A stretch of DNA of 23,329 nt from positions 1 to 23,329 of the forward strand of contig CALCBQ010000002.1 in assembly GCA_937897215.1 (NCBI GenBank). The letters run 5' to 3'. Below are positions 22,712 to 23,329 of this stretch, piece by piece. The position numbers and the translations under genes are program-made. Position 1 is the first letter of the stretch, and each line of letters opens with the position of its first letter. The notes under the pieces are model-generated. The model saw nothing but the letters and a program-made list of their open reading frames with translations, searched no databases and was not told the DNA's origin. This DNA is from an uncultured Clostridia bacterium. Its GTDB lineage: Bacteria > Bacillota > Clostridia > Oscillospirales > Acutalibacteraceae.

Positions 22712-23329
22712 TTATTTAGCGAAATCAATAACTCTGTTCTCGCGAACAATATTAACCTTGATTTGACCTGGATATTCAAGCTCGTCTTCGATTTTCTTTG
22801 CGATATCACGAGCAACAATAACCATCTTTTCGTCAGATACCTGGTCTGGATTAACCATAATTCTGATTTCGCGACCAGCCTGAATAGCGAATGATTTCTC
22901 AACGCCTTCAAATGAAGTTGCAATTTCTTCAAGTTTTTCAAGACGCTTGATGTAATTCTGAACATTTTCGCGTCTTGCACCTGGGCGAGCTGCAGAAATA
23001 GCATCTGCTGCCTGAACAAGTACAGCAACAATTGTTTTTGCCTCAATTTCGCCGTGATGAGCAGCAATAGCGTGAACAACTTTGTCGTTTTCTTTATATT
23101 TCTTAGCTGCTTCAACACCAAGTTCAATATGTGTGCCTTCAAATTCACGGTCAAGTGCTTTACCGATATCGTGAAGAAGACCTGCACGCTTAGCTTGTTT
23201 TACATCTGCACCAAGTTCTTGCGCCATAAGACCTGCAATATAAGAAACCTCAAGTGAGTGGTTAAGCACATTCTGACCAAAACTTGTACGGTATTTAAGT
23301 TTACCGAGAAGTTTAACGAGTTCAGGATG
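22712..23329 (-). CDS. rny: Ribonuclease Y (C-terminal 205 residues; 5' end outside the window)
   Basis: RNase Y is a membrane-anchored endoribonuclease that starts mRNA decay in many Firmicutes. The visible part begins inside the protein at HPELVKLLGKLKYRTSFGQN and continues into VLNHSLEV, the HD-domain metal motif GLLHDIGKALD, AAHHGEIE and QAADAISAARPGARRE, ending with VIDFAK. The frame is open to the window edge with no break. The N-terminal membrane helix, coiled coil and KH domain lie beyond 23329. A gap of 81 nt containing a hairpin separates it from ymdB. Confidence 0.96.
   Translation of the reverse strand, partial: HPELVKLLGKLKYRTSFGQNVLNHSLEVSYIAGLMAQELGADVKQAKRAGLLHDIGKALDREFEGTHIELGVEAAKKYKENDKVVHAIAAHHGEIEAKTIVAVLVQAADAISAARPGARRENVQNYIKRLEKLEEIATSFEGVEKSFAIQAGREIRIMVNPDQVSDEKMVIVARDIAKKIEDELEYPGQIKVNIVRENRVIDFAK

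Overview
The window looks like chromosomal DNA of a low-GC Gram-positive anaerobe, most likely a gut or rumen clostridium of the Ruminococcaceae/Oscillospiraceae type. The reasons are the AT-rich sequence, strong AGGAGG-type ribosome sites, the DapL one-step route to diaminopimelate, the rny–ymdB gene pair, a YfhO-type membrane glycosyltransferase and class III prepilin signals. The genus is an inference; no rRNA or other marker is present. No CRISPR array, tRNA or rRNA gene was seen.

Layout. (1) Positions 58–8878, minus strand: an aspartate-family and one-carbon/purine cluster transcribed hom (broken) > lysC > guaB > glyA > dapF > dapL > acyltransferase, ending at a strong terminator (58–89). 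LysC makes aspartyl phosphate for the aspartate pathway, DapL makes LL-DAP, DapF makes meso-DAP for peptidoglycan and lysine, GlyA makes glycine and one-carbon units, and GuaB commits IMP to GMP. Between dapF and dapL lies a 3' remnant of a REP-associated tyrosine transposase. (2) 8955–10980, plus strand: an AI-2E-family permease overlapping a CpsB/YwqE-type PHP tyrosine phosphatase, with its own promoter and a bidirectional terminator. (3) 10999–16444, minus strand: two type IV pilin-like genes with their own promoters, a small DUF559 nuclease-like gene enclosed by inverted hairpin repeats, a large YfhO-family protein and a prepilin peptidase. (4) 16595–23329, minus strand: rny (cut by the window edge) > ymdB > peptide-type solute-binding lipoprotein > recG > a TIM-barrel protein of unknown role > an alpha/beta-hydrolase, ending at a terminator.

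The most interesting part is 14716–15223. A 117-aa DUF559 protein is delimited almost to the base by inverted copies of a two-hairpin repeat (two tandem copies on one side, one on the other). The repeat supplies the gene's Shine-Dalgarno, and the second hairpin differs in sequence between copies while keeping its pairing. This looks like a miniature mobile cassette analogous to REP/RAYT systems, inserted between a good promoter and the yfhO–prepilin peptidase genes. Other points worth a second look are the frameshifting deletion in hom, a perfect internal ribosome site in lysC, a shared element at the pilin promoters, a promoter-spacer motif shared by three minus-strand promoters, the transposase remnant that forms the end of dapF, and a hairpin over the dapF ribosome site.
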